Positions 1 to 7,801 of a stretch of DNA of 38,805 nt are shown here, piece by piece. The notes under the pieces were generated by a model. The model ran no database searches. It was not told the origin of the DNA and saw only the letters and a list, made by a program, of their open reading frames with translations. This stretch comes from Acidobacteriota bacterium (GTDB taxonomy: Bacteria > Acidobacteriota > Terriglobia > Terriglobales > Acidobacteriaceae). How positions within the stretch are numbered: position 1 is the stretch's first letter; every line of letters begins with the position of its first letter. Both the position numbers and the translations under genes were made by a program. The stretch is taken from positions 1 to 38,805 of the forward strand of contig JAJZCY010000009.1 of NCBI GenBank assembly GCA_021828835.1. The letters run 5' to 3'.

Positions 1-252
1 GGAGAAATGGTTGCCGTCATCGCCGCAAAGCCCATCGTGGTCCGGCTTGTAGGCGAGGTTTTTATGGATCTGCGTGGCCTGCTGCCGACGGCTGAGCAAA
101 AACTCGAGATCCGGCGCAGGAATGGGCAGCGGCGTCCTGGGAAAGTAGAGGATGCTTCCGGATTCGAGCAGCGCACACCAGGAGCGCGCTCTTTCAAACG
201 ACGGTGGCAGGCCGTGGGCCAGCTCTGCCAGGGGGATGGCGTGTACCGGCAT
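1..252 (-). CDS. Kdo hydroxylase, N-terminal fragment (cut by window edge)
   Basis: An open frame on the minus strand runs from an ATG at 252 off the left end, giving 84 residues with no stop; the ORF track omits it because it is unterminated. The start is forced, since a TAA lies three codons upstream with no other start between. The stretch DLEFLLSRRQQA followed by IHKNLAYKP matches what I know of 3-deoxy-D-manno-octulosonic acid (Kdo) hydroxylases of the KdoO type. These are iron/2-oxoglutarate-dependent enzymes that convert Kdo to Ko on lipid A. The catalytic half lies outside the window, so iron ligands cannot be checked. If correct, the host makes Kdo-containing LPS. The family call rests on a short N-terminal match. 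Confidence 0.6.
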   Translation of the reverse strand, partial: MPVHAIPLAELAHGLPPSFERARSWCALLESGSILYFPRTPLPIPAPDLEFLLSRRQQATQIHKNLAYKPDHDGLCGDDGNHFS

Positions 253-415
253 TGCTGCATCTTAGCAACTCCGAAGCGCGAGCAGAGCTAGGGAATCCCC
301 GGGGGCTGTGGGGATTTTCAACCAGCGATACTCGGTCCGGGGTCCTCCCTACGGCCATCAGGAGATTGCCGACTGGCTGTAGGGTCCAGGCCTGATCGCC
401 GACGGGGATTCCGGT

Positions 416-1366
416 TTACGGGGTTGCACCGGCTGGCACCAGCAGCGTGAGGGCGTCGGACACGACCTCGAGGCGCACCGGGGCAGAGCCAAGTACTTCG
501 CCGTCGGCTTCGGCAAAAAGGCGGCCGCGGGATTCCCGCGGAGCGCGACATTCGACGCTGGACGCCTCCAGCAGTTGCACCGAGCCGTTGAAGCTATGCC
601 GTCCCGCCAGCACGGCGAGGAGAAAACGCATGTACTGGAGCCGGCTGCGGGTGCGGAAGGCGATCAGGTGCAGGTGCGCATTGTGAAGAGTGGCTCCCGG
701 CGCGAGTTGCCGAAGCGCTCCTCCAAAAGAACGAATACGGACTGCCAGCAGTTGCGACACCTCCAGGGTTTGCGTGACACCCGTGCCATTTTCCGCCACC
801 CGCGCCTCAAACAAGGGGAAGGGATGGGTAGCCCAGATGCGCGTAGCTTCGAGTAAGTAAAGCAGATACCCCAGGCGGCGCTTCAGGCGCCAATCCATCC
901 GGTACATCAGCAGAGCGTCGGGCCCGATGCCGGCCGCGACGACAAAGTAGCGCCAGGCCGGGGCCCCAGAACAGTCGGTGTAGTGGATGCGCCCCACCGG
1001 AATGCGAACGCGATCGGCCTCAAGCAGCTTTCGGGCGACCTGGGCGGGGGGGGCGATCAGCCCCAGATCTGCAGCCAGGGCATTGGCGGTTCCGAGGGGC
1101 AGCACGCCCAGCCCGATCTCAGTGCCGACCAGCGCCTGCGCCAGTTCGTGTACCGTGCCGTCGCCGCCGCAGGCGATGACCGCGTCACAGCCCTGCTCGA
1201 CGGCCTCGCGGGCGCGCCCCGTGCCGGTACCCGGACCGCTGGTTTCGAGGATGATGACTTCCACCCCGGCTCCCTGCAGCGCCGTCGCGGCTTCGCGAAT
1301 GGCGGCCTGGCGGCTTGCCGAATACTGTCCGGAAGCGGGGTTGTAGATAAGCGCCACGCGGCGCAT
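416..1366 (-). CDS. Diacylglycerol kinase family lipid kinase (DAGK/YegS/LCB5 type)
   Basis: The 316-residue protein has the DAGK catalytic-domain layout. It starts with VALIYNPASGQ, has the nucleotide-binding GGDGT motif at about residues 67-71 (context ACGGDGTVHELA), and PLGTANALA at about 93-101. The C-terminal half is a beta-rich lobe as in YegS and BmrU. The family phosphorylates diacylglycerol, sphingoid bases or related lipids with ATP; the substrate cannot be told from sequence. The ORF track opens at a GTG at 1378. I prefer the ATG at 1366 because AGGTGA sits about 8 bases before it and the protein then begins directly at the first beta strand. It lies on the same strand as the downstream Kdo hydroxylase, about 160 bases away, which suits a lipid or envelope role but does not prove an operon. 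Confidence 0.88.
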   Translation of the reverse strand: MRRVALIYNPASGQYSASRQAAIREAATALQGAGVEVIILETSGPGTGTGRAREAVEQGCDAVIACGGDGTVHELAQALVGTEIGLGVLPLGTANALAADLGLIAPPAQVARKLLEADRVRIPVGRIHYTDCSGAPAWRYFVVAAGIGPDALLMYRMDWRLKRRLGYLLYLLEATRIWATHPFPLFEARVAENGTGVTQTLEVSQLLAVRIRSFGGALRQLAPGATLHNAHLHLIAFRTRSRLQYMRFLLAVLAGRHSFNGSVQLLEASSVECRAPRESRGRLFAEADGEVLGSAPVRLEVVSDALTLLVPAGATP

Positions 1367-1520
1367 CGTTGTCTTCACCTGGACTCGCTCGGAGGGCGGC
1401 TTCTCTGCCCGCCCTCATCTTCTCAGATGATCGCTTTCGCCTGCCTGTCACATGGTGAACGCCAGGTTAAGAGGCATTGCTCGAACCGGGAAAGGTACTG
1501 TTGCGCCGGCGCCAGCCCCA

Positions 1521-2684
1521 TTACAGGTCGAGCGCCATCTTCGCGATGACGGCGAGCTGCATAAACGAAGTGCCCTCGTAGATCTTGCCGATTTTGGCAT
1601 CGCGGTACAGCTTCTCCACCGGATAATCGCGCACGAAGCCCATGCCGCCAAAGACCTCCACCGCGAGACTGGCCACGCGCTCTGCGACCTGCGAGGAGAA
1701 GTACTTGCACATGGCGGCCTCCTTGCGGAAAGACAGGCCCGCATCCTTAAGCCGGGCGGCGTTATAGACCAGCAAACGCGCGGCCTCGATCTCGGTAGCC
1801 ATCTCCGCAAGCTGGAACTGCATGGCCTGGAACTCCACCAGGGGCTTGCCGAACTGCTTGCGCTCCTTGGCATATCTGGCGGCATGTCCCCAGGCGCCCT
1901 CGGCGAGGCCGAGCATCTGCGCGCCAATCCCGATGCGGCCCTCGTTCAGCGTCTCGATAGCAATCTTGTAGCCCCGCCCCACCTCGCCTAGCACCTGGGA
2001 AGCGGGCACCTCGCATCCATCCAGGATCAGCTCACAGGTGGAGGAGGCGCGGATGCCGAGCTTGTCCTCCTTGCGGCCGATGGTGAAGCCGGGCGTGTCC
2101 TTCTCCACCAGGAAAGCCGTGATGCCCTTGTAACCGGCGGCCGGATCGGCGTTGGCGAAGATGATGAAGACGCCTGATTCCCGGGAGTTGGTGATCCAGA
2201 GTTTGCGGCCGTTGAGAATCCAGGTGTTGCCGCGGGACTCAGCGCGGGTCTGCAACGCAAAAGCATCGGATCCCGAGCCCGCCTCGCTCAAGGCGTAAGC
2301 GCCGGCGTACTCGGAGGCGAGCCGCGGCAGATACGTTCGCTTCTGCGCCTCAGCACCCCAGCGCACGAGCGCGTTGATCACGAGCGTGTTCTGCACATCC
2401 ACAAGCACCGCCACCGCGGGATCTACGGCCGACAACATCTCGATCGCCAGCACCGAATCAAAGAAAGTGCCGCCGCTGCCGCCGTATTCCTCCGGGACCG
2501 CAATGCCCATCAGGCCCATCTCGAAGAGACGCCGCAGCAGCGCGGGGTCGAAGTGCTGCTCTTCATCCATGCGCCGCACCAGCGGAGCGATCTCCTGCTC
2601 GGCGAACTGGCGGACGGTGTCGCGGAAGAATTTCTCTTCCTGGCTAAGCTCGGTAAGAGGCGGTAGCTGCGCGATTTGCTCCAA
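1521..2684 (-). CDS. Acyl-CoA dehydrogenase
   Basis: A flavoprotein that oxidises acyl-CoA to 2-enoyl-CoA, passing electrons to ETF. From the chosen start it is 387 residues, the usual family length. It shows LSEAGSGSDA (flavin/substrate region), RKQFGKPLVEFQAMQFQLAE and the C-terminal YEGTSFMQL, whose Glu at about residue 370 is at the catalytic-base position of short and branched-chain members. The ORF track extends to 3107, but that part runs antisense through the neighbouring SDR gene. I place the start at TTG 2684 because GGAGGG lies 9 bases upstream and the protein then opens with the normal N-terminal helix. It is divergent from the SDR gene, with 87 bases between. With the SDR and thiolase it could serve short-chain or 2-methyl-branched acyl-CoA (isoleucine) catabolism; no enoyl-CoA hydratase is in view. 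Confidence 0.93.
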   Translation of the reverse strand: MEQIAQLPPLTELSQEEKFFRDTVRQFAEQEIAPLVRRMDEEQHFDPALLRRLFEMGLMGIAVPEEYGGSGGTFFDSVLAIEMLSAVDPAVAVLVDVQNTLVINALVRWGAEAQKRTYLPRLASEYAGAYALSEAGSGSDAFALQTRAESRGNTWILNGRKLWITNSRESGVFIIFANADPAAGYKGITAFLVEKDTPGFTIGRKEDKLGIRASSTCELILDGCEVPASQVLGEVGRGYKIAIETLNEGRIGIGAQMLGLAEGAWGHAARYAKERKQFGKPLVEFQAMQFQLAEMATEIEAARLLVYNAARLKDAGLSFRKEAAMCKYFSSQVAERVASLAVEVFGGMGFVRDYPVEKLYRDAKIGKIYEGTSFMQLAVIAKMALDL

Positions 2685-2771
2685 GATTGGAGGCCCTCCA
2701 ACGACCTGGAGTATTATGACAGATGCTTTTTCTGGTCTTGAACATGTTCTTACGAAATCTGAGGGACGAAG

Positions 2772-3539
2772 ATGCAGATTCGCGATCATACCTTTGTAGT
2801 GACCGGCGCCGCCTCCGGGCTGGGCGCGGCCGTGGCGCGCATGATTATTGCCGAGGACGGTGATGTAGTCGCTGCCGACCTGAACTGGGACGCGGGCCAG
2901 GCGCTGGTGCGTGAGCTGGGTGTGCGCGCGCAGTTTGCCTCCTGCGATGTGACGCGGGAGGAAGACGGGCGGGCGGCAGTCCAGCTCGCGCTGGACAAGT
3001 TCGGCAGGCTGCATGGGCTGGTGAACTGCGCCGGGATCGCTCCGGCGGCCAAAGTGCTGGGCCGCGAAGGACCGCATCCCCTGGACCTGTTCACCAAGGT
3101 GGTCCATGTGAACCTGATCGGCACGTTCAACATGCTGCGGATTGCCGCTGAAGCCATTGCGCAGCAGGGTCCCGGCGAGGACGGCGAACGCGGGGTTATC
3201 GTGAACACCGCCTCCGTTGCCGCCTTCGAAGGGCAGATCGGCCAGGCAGCCTATTCGGCATCGAAGGGCGGCGTGGCGGCGCTGACGCTGCCGGTGGCGC
3301 GGGAACTGGCTCGCAGCGGCATCCGCGTGGTGACCATCGCGCCCGGCATCTTTGAGACGCCGATGATGGCCGGTTTTTCACCTGAGGTGCAGGAGTCGCT
3401 GGGCAAGAGCGTTCCCTTCCCGCAGCGGCTCGGCAAACCGGCGGAGTATGCGGCCCTGGTGAAGCACATCTGCGAGAACACCATGCTCAACGGCGAAACT
3501 ATCCGGCTGGATGGCGCATTGCGCATGGGCGCCAAGTAA
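2772..3539 (+). CDS. SDR-family 3-hydroxyacyl-CoA dehydrogenase (HSD17B10/type 2-like)
   Basis: A 255-residue short-chain dehydrogenase. The NAD-binding TGAASGLG motif is at 11-18, VNCAG at 84-88, and the catalytic triad is Ser148, Tyr161 and Lys165 (YSASK), with Asn114 in VNLIG. Overall it resembles 3-hydroxyacyl-CoA dehydrogenase type 2 (3-hydroxy-2-methylbutyryl-CoA dehydrogenase), including the [17 protein letters not shown] region and [10 protein letters not shown] after the active site. The ATG at 2772 is preceded by GAGGGA. The thiolase follows 72 bases downstream on the same strand and an acyl-CoA dehydrogenase is divergent, so the gene likely supplies the NAD-dependent third step of a beta-oxidation-like pathway. 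Exact chain specificity is not readable. Confidence 0.88.
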   Translation: MQIRDHTFVVTGAASGLGAAVARMIIAEDGDVVAADLNWDAGQALVRELGVRAQFASCDVTREEDGRAAVQLALDKFGRLHGLVNCAGIAPAAKVLGREGPHPLDLFTKVVHVNLIGTFNMLRIAAEAIAQQGPGEDGERGVIVNTASVAAFEGQIGQAAYSASKGGVAALTLPVARELARSGIRVVTIAPGIFETPMMAGFSPEVQESLGKSVPFPQRLGKPAEYAALVKHICENTMLNGETIRLDGALRMGAK

Positions 3540-3611
3540 CAGAAGTAGGGAACGACGGAACCGGCTATAAGCTGAGGGCTCATAGCCAGAAGCTGCCTTC
3601 AGGAGAACAGC

Positions 3612-4805
3612 ATGTCTTCAACATCCGATCCGATTGTGATTGTGGGCGCGGCACGTACGCCGATGGGCGCCTTTCAGGGCGAATTGAAGTCCGCGACGGC
3701 TCCCGAGCTTGGCGCGACCGCAATTCGCGCGGCGCTGGAACGCGGAGGCGTTTCTCCGGAGCAGGTGGAAGAGGTGCTGATGGGCTGTGTGCTGCCCGCC
3801 GGCCAGGGCCAGGCCCCGGCACGGCAGGCGGCTCTGGGCGCAGGCTTGCGGCTCTCTGCTGCGTCGACGACCGTCAACAAAATGTGCGGTTCGGGAATGA
3901 AGGCGGTGATGCTGGCGCACGACACCCTGGTTGCCGGCAGCGCCTCCATCGCCGTAGCCGGCGGTATGGAGAGCATGACCAATGCTCCCTACTTGCTGGA
4001 CCGCGCACGGGCCGGGTATCGAATGGGACACGGCCGCGTGCTCGACCACATGTTTCTGGACGGCCTCGAAGACGCGTACGACAAGGGCCGGCTGATGGGC
4101 ACCTTCGCCGAGGATTGCGCCCAATGCTGCTCGTTCACGCGCGAACAGCAGGATGCCTTTGCCACCGAGTCGCTGCGCCGCGCGCGCCGCGCCTCGGAAG
4201 ACGGCACCTTCGCCGCGGAGATTGCGCCCGTCGCGGTGAAGACCGGCAAGACCGAGCAGATCGTCGAGCGCGATGAGACTCCTTTCAAGGCCAATCCCGA
4301 AAAGATCCCCACGCTCAAGCCGGCCTTTCGCGAGGGCGGCACAGTGACGGCGGCCAACTCCAGCTCGATCTCCGACGGTGCGGCCGCGCTGGTGCTGATG
4401 CGGCGCTCGCAGGCCGACAAGATGGGACTGCGGCCGCTGGCGACCATTGTGAGCCACGCCAGCTTCGCGCAGGCGCCGAACCTCTTCACCACCGCGCCCA
4501 TCGGCGCGCTCAAGGCACTCGTGGAACGCACCGGCTGGCCCCTGGACAAGGTTGATCTCTTCGAAATCAACGAAGCCTTTGCAGTGGTTTCGATGGCGGC
4601 GATGAAGGATCTCGGATTGCCCGCGGAGAAGGTGAACGTGCACGGCGGGGCTACGGCGCTGGGGCATCCCATCGGCGCGTCAGGCGCGCGGATTCTGGTG
4701 ACGCTGCTGAACGCAATGCAGAAATACGACGCGCGGCGGGGGATGGCAGCATTGTGCATCGGCGGCGGCGAGGCCACGGCGATGGCGGTGGAGCGGGCCG
4801 GATAA
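3612..4805 (+). CDS. Acetyl-CoA acetyltransferase (thiolase)
   Basis: A 397-residue thiolase, full length for the family. The nucleophilic cysteine is Cys92 in NKMCGSGMKAV, the catalytic His352 is in GHPIGASGAR, and the second cysteine Cys382 is in CIGGGEAT. NEAF is also present. It catalyses reversible cleavage of 3-ketoacyl-CoA with CoA; the short-chain (acetoacetyl-CoA or 2-methylacetoacetyl-CoA) class is most likely by similarity. AGGAGAACAGC precedes the ATG. It follows the SDR gene on the same strand and is followed by a strong hairpin (4864-4898), so the SDR and thiolase probably form one transcript. Confidence 0.95.
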   Translation: MSSTSDPIVIVGAARTPMGAFQGELKSATAPELGATAIRAALERGGVSPEQVEEVLMGCVLPAGQGQAPARQAALGAGLRLSAASTTVNKMCGSGMKAVMLAHDTLVAGSASIAVAGGMESMTNAPYLLDRARAGYRMGHGRVLDHMFLDGLEDAYDKGRLMGTFAEDCAQCCSFTREQQDAFATESLRRARRASEDGTFAAEIAPVAVKTGKTEQIVERDETPFKANPEKIPTLKPAFREGGTVTAANSSSISDGAAALVLMRRSQADKMGLRPLATIVSHASFAQAPNLFTTAPIGALKALVERTGWPLDKVDLFEINEAFAVVSMAAMKDLGLPAEKVNVHGGATALGHPIGASGARILVTLLNAMQKYDARRGMAALCIGGGEATAMAVERAG

Positions 4806-4863
4806 ATACGGGAAACAGCAAACAGCTTTGTAGATAGATGAGATGCAACGAATAAAGATTTCC

Positions 4864-4898
4864 CCACCTTCGCCGCGATCGAGCCGCGGCGAAGGTGG
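4864..4898. terminator. Hairpin between convergent genes
   Basis: A perfect 14-base inverted repeat (CCACCTTCGCCGCG with its complement) surrounds a 7-base loop. It sits between the plus-strand thiolase and the minus-strand response regulator, whose ends face each other. On the minus side the stem is followed by a short A/T-rich run (AAATCTTTATT). It probably terminates transcription from one or both sides. Confidence 0.7.
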
Positions 4899-4923
4899 AG
4901 CACCGGATTGAAAATCGGTTGAG

Positions 4924-5556
4924 TCAGGGTTGAACGACGCCGTGGCGGATGGCATAGCGCACCACGCCGGCGGTTTCGTGAATGCCGAGCTTTTCCATGA
5001 TGCGGCTGCGGTAGGTCTCCACCGTCTTTACGCTGATCTCGAGCAGCGCGGCAATCTCTTTCGTCGTCTTGCTTTCGGCGATGAGTTGCAGCACCTGGCG
5101 CTCGCGGGGCGTGAGAGGATCCTCCGGCAGCTCGGACTTGTTCTGGTAGGCTTCCACAGCGGCCTGCGTCACCTCAGGGCTAAAGTAGCTGCCGCCGCGC
5201 GCGGTTTCGCGCACGGCATGCACCAGTTCTTCGCCGCTGCGGGTTTTCATGACAAAGCCGCGGGTTCCGGCGCGCAGTCCCTCAAGGATGAACTGCCGCT
5301 CGGTATGCATGGTGAGCATGATGGTTCGGGTTGCGGGTGAGACGCGGCGAATTTCGCGTGCCGCGTCAATTCCGTTCAGGAAGGGCATTGATAAATCCAG
5401 AACGGCGACGTCGGGGTGCACTTTCTCGGCCCATTCCACGGCTTCGCGGCCGTTCGAGGCTTCCGCCACGACCTTGAATCCTTCGCGTTCGAGGATGGCT
5501 CGCAGCCCGTCACGCACCACTGGATGGTCGTCGGCGAGGAGTATCTGAATCGGCAT
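4924..5556 (-). CDS. NarL/FixJ-type response regulator (REC + LuxR HTH)
   Basis: A 210-residue response regulator. The receiver domain (about 1-120) has the acidic pair in LADDHPVVRDGL, the phospho-acceptor Asp54 in VAVLDLSMP, and a conserved Lys in FVMKTRSG. The C-terminal LuxR-type helix-turn-helix (about 145-205) reads LTPRERQVLQLIAE and SVKTVETYRSRIMEKLG. It is therefore a DNA-binding transcription regulator activated by phosphorylation. Its start lies 47 bases inside the 3' end of the upstream histidine kinase gene, so the two are almost certainly co-transcribed and translationally coupled. Target promoters are unknown. Confidence 0.95.
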   Translation of the reverse strand: MPIQILLADDHPVVRDGLRAILEREGFKVVAEASNGREAVEWAEKVHPDVAVLDLSMPFLNGIDAAREIRRVSPATRTIMLTMHTERQFILEGLRAGTRGFVMKTRSGEELVHAVRETARGGSYFSPEVTQAAVEAYQNKSELPEDPLTPRERQVLQLIAESKTTKEIAALLEISVKTVETYRSRIMEKLGIHETAGVVRYAIRHGVVQP

Positions 5557-6493
5557 GTTCCACCTGTTGCAAGGGCGCAGTGATCTCTAACCGCGTTCCA
5601 CGCCCCTCGGCAGATTGGATGCGGAGTTTGCCCCCGAGGGCACTCAGGCGTTCCCGGATTCCCAACAGGCCCAATCCCGGTCGGCCGGAGTTGACGGTGG
5701 AAGCCGGGTCGAACCCGACTCCGTTGTCGGCGACCAGGCAGCGGACGATGTCCCCTTTCTTGCTGATCGAGATCCGGACCTTGGTGGCGCGGGCATGGCG
5801 GCGCACGTTGGTGAGCGCCTCCTGGACAATGCGGTAGAAGGCCAGCGACAGCTTGGGGGCGAGCTTGCCGTGCAGCTTGGATTCCACGGTGATGTGCAGG
5901 CCGGCGCGCTGCCCAAAGTTGGCGGCCAGGAACTCCAGCGCAGGCACCAGGCCCAGATGGTCGAGCATGGCCGGGCGCAACTCGTGAGAAAGGTCGCGGA
6001 TGCGCTCTTCTACCAGCGCGAGCAGAGCCTTCACGCCCGTCATCTTGGCTTGGACCTGGGGCGGCAGCTCGCGGGTCGCTTCGTCCAGGCTCAGGTGGAC
6101 GGCGACCATGAGCTGTCCTGCATCGTCATGCAGCGCGAGTGCAATGCGCTGCACCTCCTCTTCCAGAGTGTCATTGAGCCTGCGCAGCGCAGTGTTGGCT
6201 TCGCCGATGGCGCGGTGCGTCATCTCGAAGGGCGACATACTCTCCGCGAAGAACTGCCCGGCCTTGACAATGGGTTCGGAGGATAGGTGCGACTTGTCTG
6301 CGCCGAGCAGCGAGGCCAGCGCCGCGTGATGGAGGTCCACCATCTGCAGGACGCCGCTGCCGCCGGTGAGGCCCTGGCGCCCCAGTTCGTAAGCGTCCTG
6401 AAGTGGAGCTTCGCCGCCGCCGGTCAGATACTTGCCCAGCGCGCCCGCATACAAGCCGCCGAATTCGTCCAGCAAAGAGCCCGATTCGCTCAT
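5510..6493 (-). CDS. Histidine kinase with RsbU_N-like N-terminus (HisKA_3/HATPase)
   Basis: A 327-residue kinase without evident membrane segments. Residues about 115-185 form a HisKA_3 dimerisation domain with phospho-acceptor His122 in IALALHDDAGQL. The ATPase domain shows the N box (EALTNVRRHA), DNGVGFD at 256-262 and GLGLLGIRER at 273-282. Residues about 5-95 (LYAGALGKYL, AYELGRQGL, FAESMSPFEMTHR) look to me like the helical RsbU N-terminal domain, which in Bacillus RsbU binds the switch kinase RsbT. An RsbT-like and an RsbS-like protein are encoded directly upstream on the same strand, which fits RsbT being the input. The kinase family call is firm; the N-terminal domain call is by eye. 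Its 3' end overlaps the response regulator gene. Confidence 0.9.
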   Translation of the reverse strand: MSESGSLLDEFGGLYAGALGKYLTGGGEAPLQDAYELGRQGLTGGSGVLQMVDLHHAALASLLGADKSHLSSEPIVKAGQFFAESMSPFEMTHRAIGEANTALRRLNDTLEEEVQRIALALHDDAGQLMVAVHLSLDEATRELPPQVQAKMTGVKALLALVEERIRDLSHELRPAMLDHLGLVPALEFLAANFGQRAGLHITVESKLHGKLAPKLSLAFYRIVQEALTNVRRHARATKVRISISKKGDIVRCLVADNGVGFDPASTVNSGRPGLGLLGIRERLSALGGKLRIQSAEGRGTRLEITAPLQQVEHADSDTPRRRPSSGA

Positions 6494-6577
6494 GGGCTGA
6501 CCCTGGCCACCCGGACTAGAGTGGCCATCATGGGAGCAGTGCGAAGATTCCGGCCGCCGCTCCCCGGCTTCTTCCTT

Positions 6578-7120
6578 TCAGTTGGATTTCCATTTCTTGA
6601 CCGTGACAGTAGTTCCCTGGCGCAGCTTGGAGGTGACTTCGAATTCATCCATGATGCGTTTGACCCCGGGCAGCCCCAGGCCCAGCCCCCGCGAGGTAGA
6701 GTAGCCATCCTGCAGCGCGCTGCGGACGTCGCGAATACCGGGGCCGTGGTCAACGGCGGTGATGACGATGCCGGTTGCGCCCATGGGATGGTCTTCACCC
6801 ACGCAGATCTCTCCGTGGCCCGCGTAAAGCACGATATTGCGCGAGAGCTCGGAGATGGCTGTGGCGATCAGGGTGCAGTCGATGGAGGAGAAACCGAGGC
6901 GGCGCGCCAACTCGCGACCGTGGCGCCGGGCTTCAAGAATGTCGGCATTGGAGCGGATCAGGATGCGCACCTGGCCGTGACCGGCGGGCCCCGGACTTAA
7001 TGGCCGCGCGAGAGGCGCAGCCCGCTTGTGGTCTGCGCGCCGCTTCGTCAGCGAGCGCACCTTGGGCGCGGTAGTGTTTGCGACCGGGCCCTGGCTCTCA
7101 ATCATCCACTGCTTATTCAA
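6578..7120 (-). CDS. RsbT-like switch serine kinase (HATPase_c)
   Basis: From about residue 50 the protein matches RsbT: QVRILIRSNADILEARRHGR, then LIATAISELSRNI (N box, Glu91/Asn95), DHGPGI, and the glycine-rich lid GLGLGLPGVKRIMDEF. RsbT phosphorylates the STAS partner RsbS and, once released, binds and activates an RsbU-type N-terminal domain. Here RsbS is upstream and an RsbU_N-like histidine kinase is 84 bases downstream. The N-terminal 45-50 residues are an unusual basic, proline-rich extension. The start is uncertain: the frame opens at TTG 7120 with no clear ribosome binding site, and an in-frame ATG lies at 7105. A stop just upstream excludes anything longer. Confidence 0.85.
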   Translation of the reverse strand: MNKQWMIESQGPVANTTAPKVRSLTKRRADHKRAAPLARPLSPGPAGHGQVRILIRSNADILEARRHGRELARRLGFSSIDCTLIATAISELSRNIVLYAGHGEICVGEDHPMGATGIVITAVDHGPGIRDVRSALQDGYSTSRGLGLGLPGVKRIMDEFEVTSKLRQGTTVTVKKWKSN

Positions 7121-7149
7121 GTGAAGACTCTACCCTGGGCCCCACGCTC

Positions 7150-7512
7150 TCAATGGGGAGCCCGTGCTCGATGTTTCAGATAAGCAAGGCCTGCGGCGCG
7201 ATCATGGACTGTCGGCACGGCCTCCAGATCGAGGCCAAACCTTGCAACGGCAACTGCTACATCTGGTTGGATGCCGGCAATCACCATCTCGGTGCCGCGG
7301 CTGCGCATTTTCGACGCCATGTCGCAGAAGGTGCGGGTAGCAAAAGAATCCACGACATCAAGTGCCCCGATCTCGAGAACCACCCCTTTGGGATGGATCT
7401 GCCGGACCTGGTTCAGTAGGGCGTCGTGGAGACGCGTCAGATCGTCGTCAACCAAGGCAGATTGGACGGAGGCGATCAGGTAGGAGCCCTGTTTAAGAAT
7501 TGGAACTTCCAT
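7150..7512 (-). CDS. RsbS-like STAS-domain antagonist
   Basis: A 120-residue single STAS domain very like RsbS, the scaffold/antagonist of the stressosome. It opens VPILKQGSYLIASVQ, and has the phosphorylation loop VVDSFATR with Ser56 at the position of the regulatory serine of Bacillus RsbS. This is followed by MVIAGIQPDVAVAVARFGL, a very RsbS-like stretch. The ATG at 7512 gives the family's usual length and has AAGAGAG upstream; the longer ORF-track version adds an unrelated Cys-rich stretch. It ends about 30 bases before the RsbT frame. No RsbR partner is visible in the window, so any RsbR-type sensor must be encoded elsewhere or be absent. Confidence 0.88.
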   Translation of the reverse strand: MEVPILKQGSYLIASVQSALVDDDLTRLHDALLNQVRQIHPKGVVLEIGALDVVDSFATRTFCDMASKMRSRGTEMVIAGIQPDVAVAVARFGLDLEAVPTVHDRAAGLAYLKHRARAPH

Positions 7513-7801
7513 AAGCGCTCTCTTGATAGCCGGCTTGGCGGTTGTTCCCCCACAGCCGGGTTGCAGGAAACAAATTGCAGGTTCAGCCGGCTTGCAGCAC
7601 GCGGAGCAGGCTTGCACCGCAGGGCTCCGGAAGAATGCGTGGCATTCCAGACCGTCGCGGCGCGGGCGGTGGAATCCTTCGGCACCCGCAGAGCGGTGGT
7701 CGAAGGGCGGAAGAAAACAACGGTTCTTCTAATCTGAAAACCGGCGCAAGCTGCGCACAATCAGGTTGGATGCCTACAAAGCCTGTAAGGTAAAACCCTG
7801 A
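7513..7801. other. Intergenic, no gene recognised
   Basis: Leader region upstream of the RsbS-like gene and downstream of the AAA+/Fis regulator. Short frames run through it on both strands, but none has a convincing ribosome binding site or protein character. It presumably holds the promoter of the rsbS-rsbT-kinase transcript; I could not pick out a confident promoter. Confidence 0.4.

Noticed and set aside
294-316. AATCCCC/GGGGATT hairpin between the lipid kinase and Kdo hydroxylase genes
   Set aside because: Only 7 base pairs, and on the minus strand (the direction of both genes) it is followed by CCCTAGC rather than a T-run; too weak to call a terminator.
3618-4667. 349-residue minus-strand ORF
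   Set aside because: Antisense to the thiolase with both active-site cysteines.
7476-7760. 94-residue minus-strand ORF upstream of the RsbS-like gene
   Set aside because: Overlaps the RsbS start region in another frame, lacks a ribosome binding site and has no recognisable protein character.
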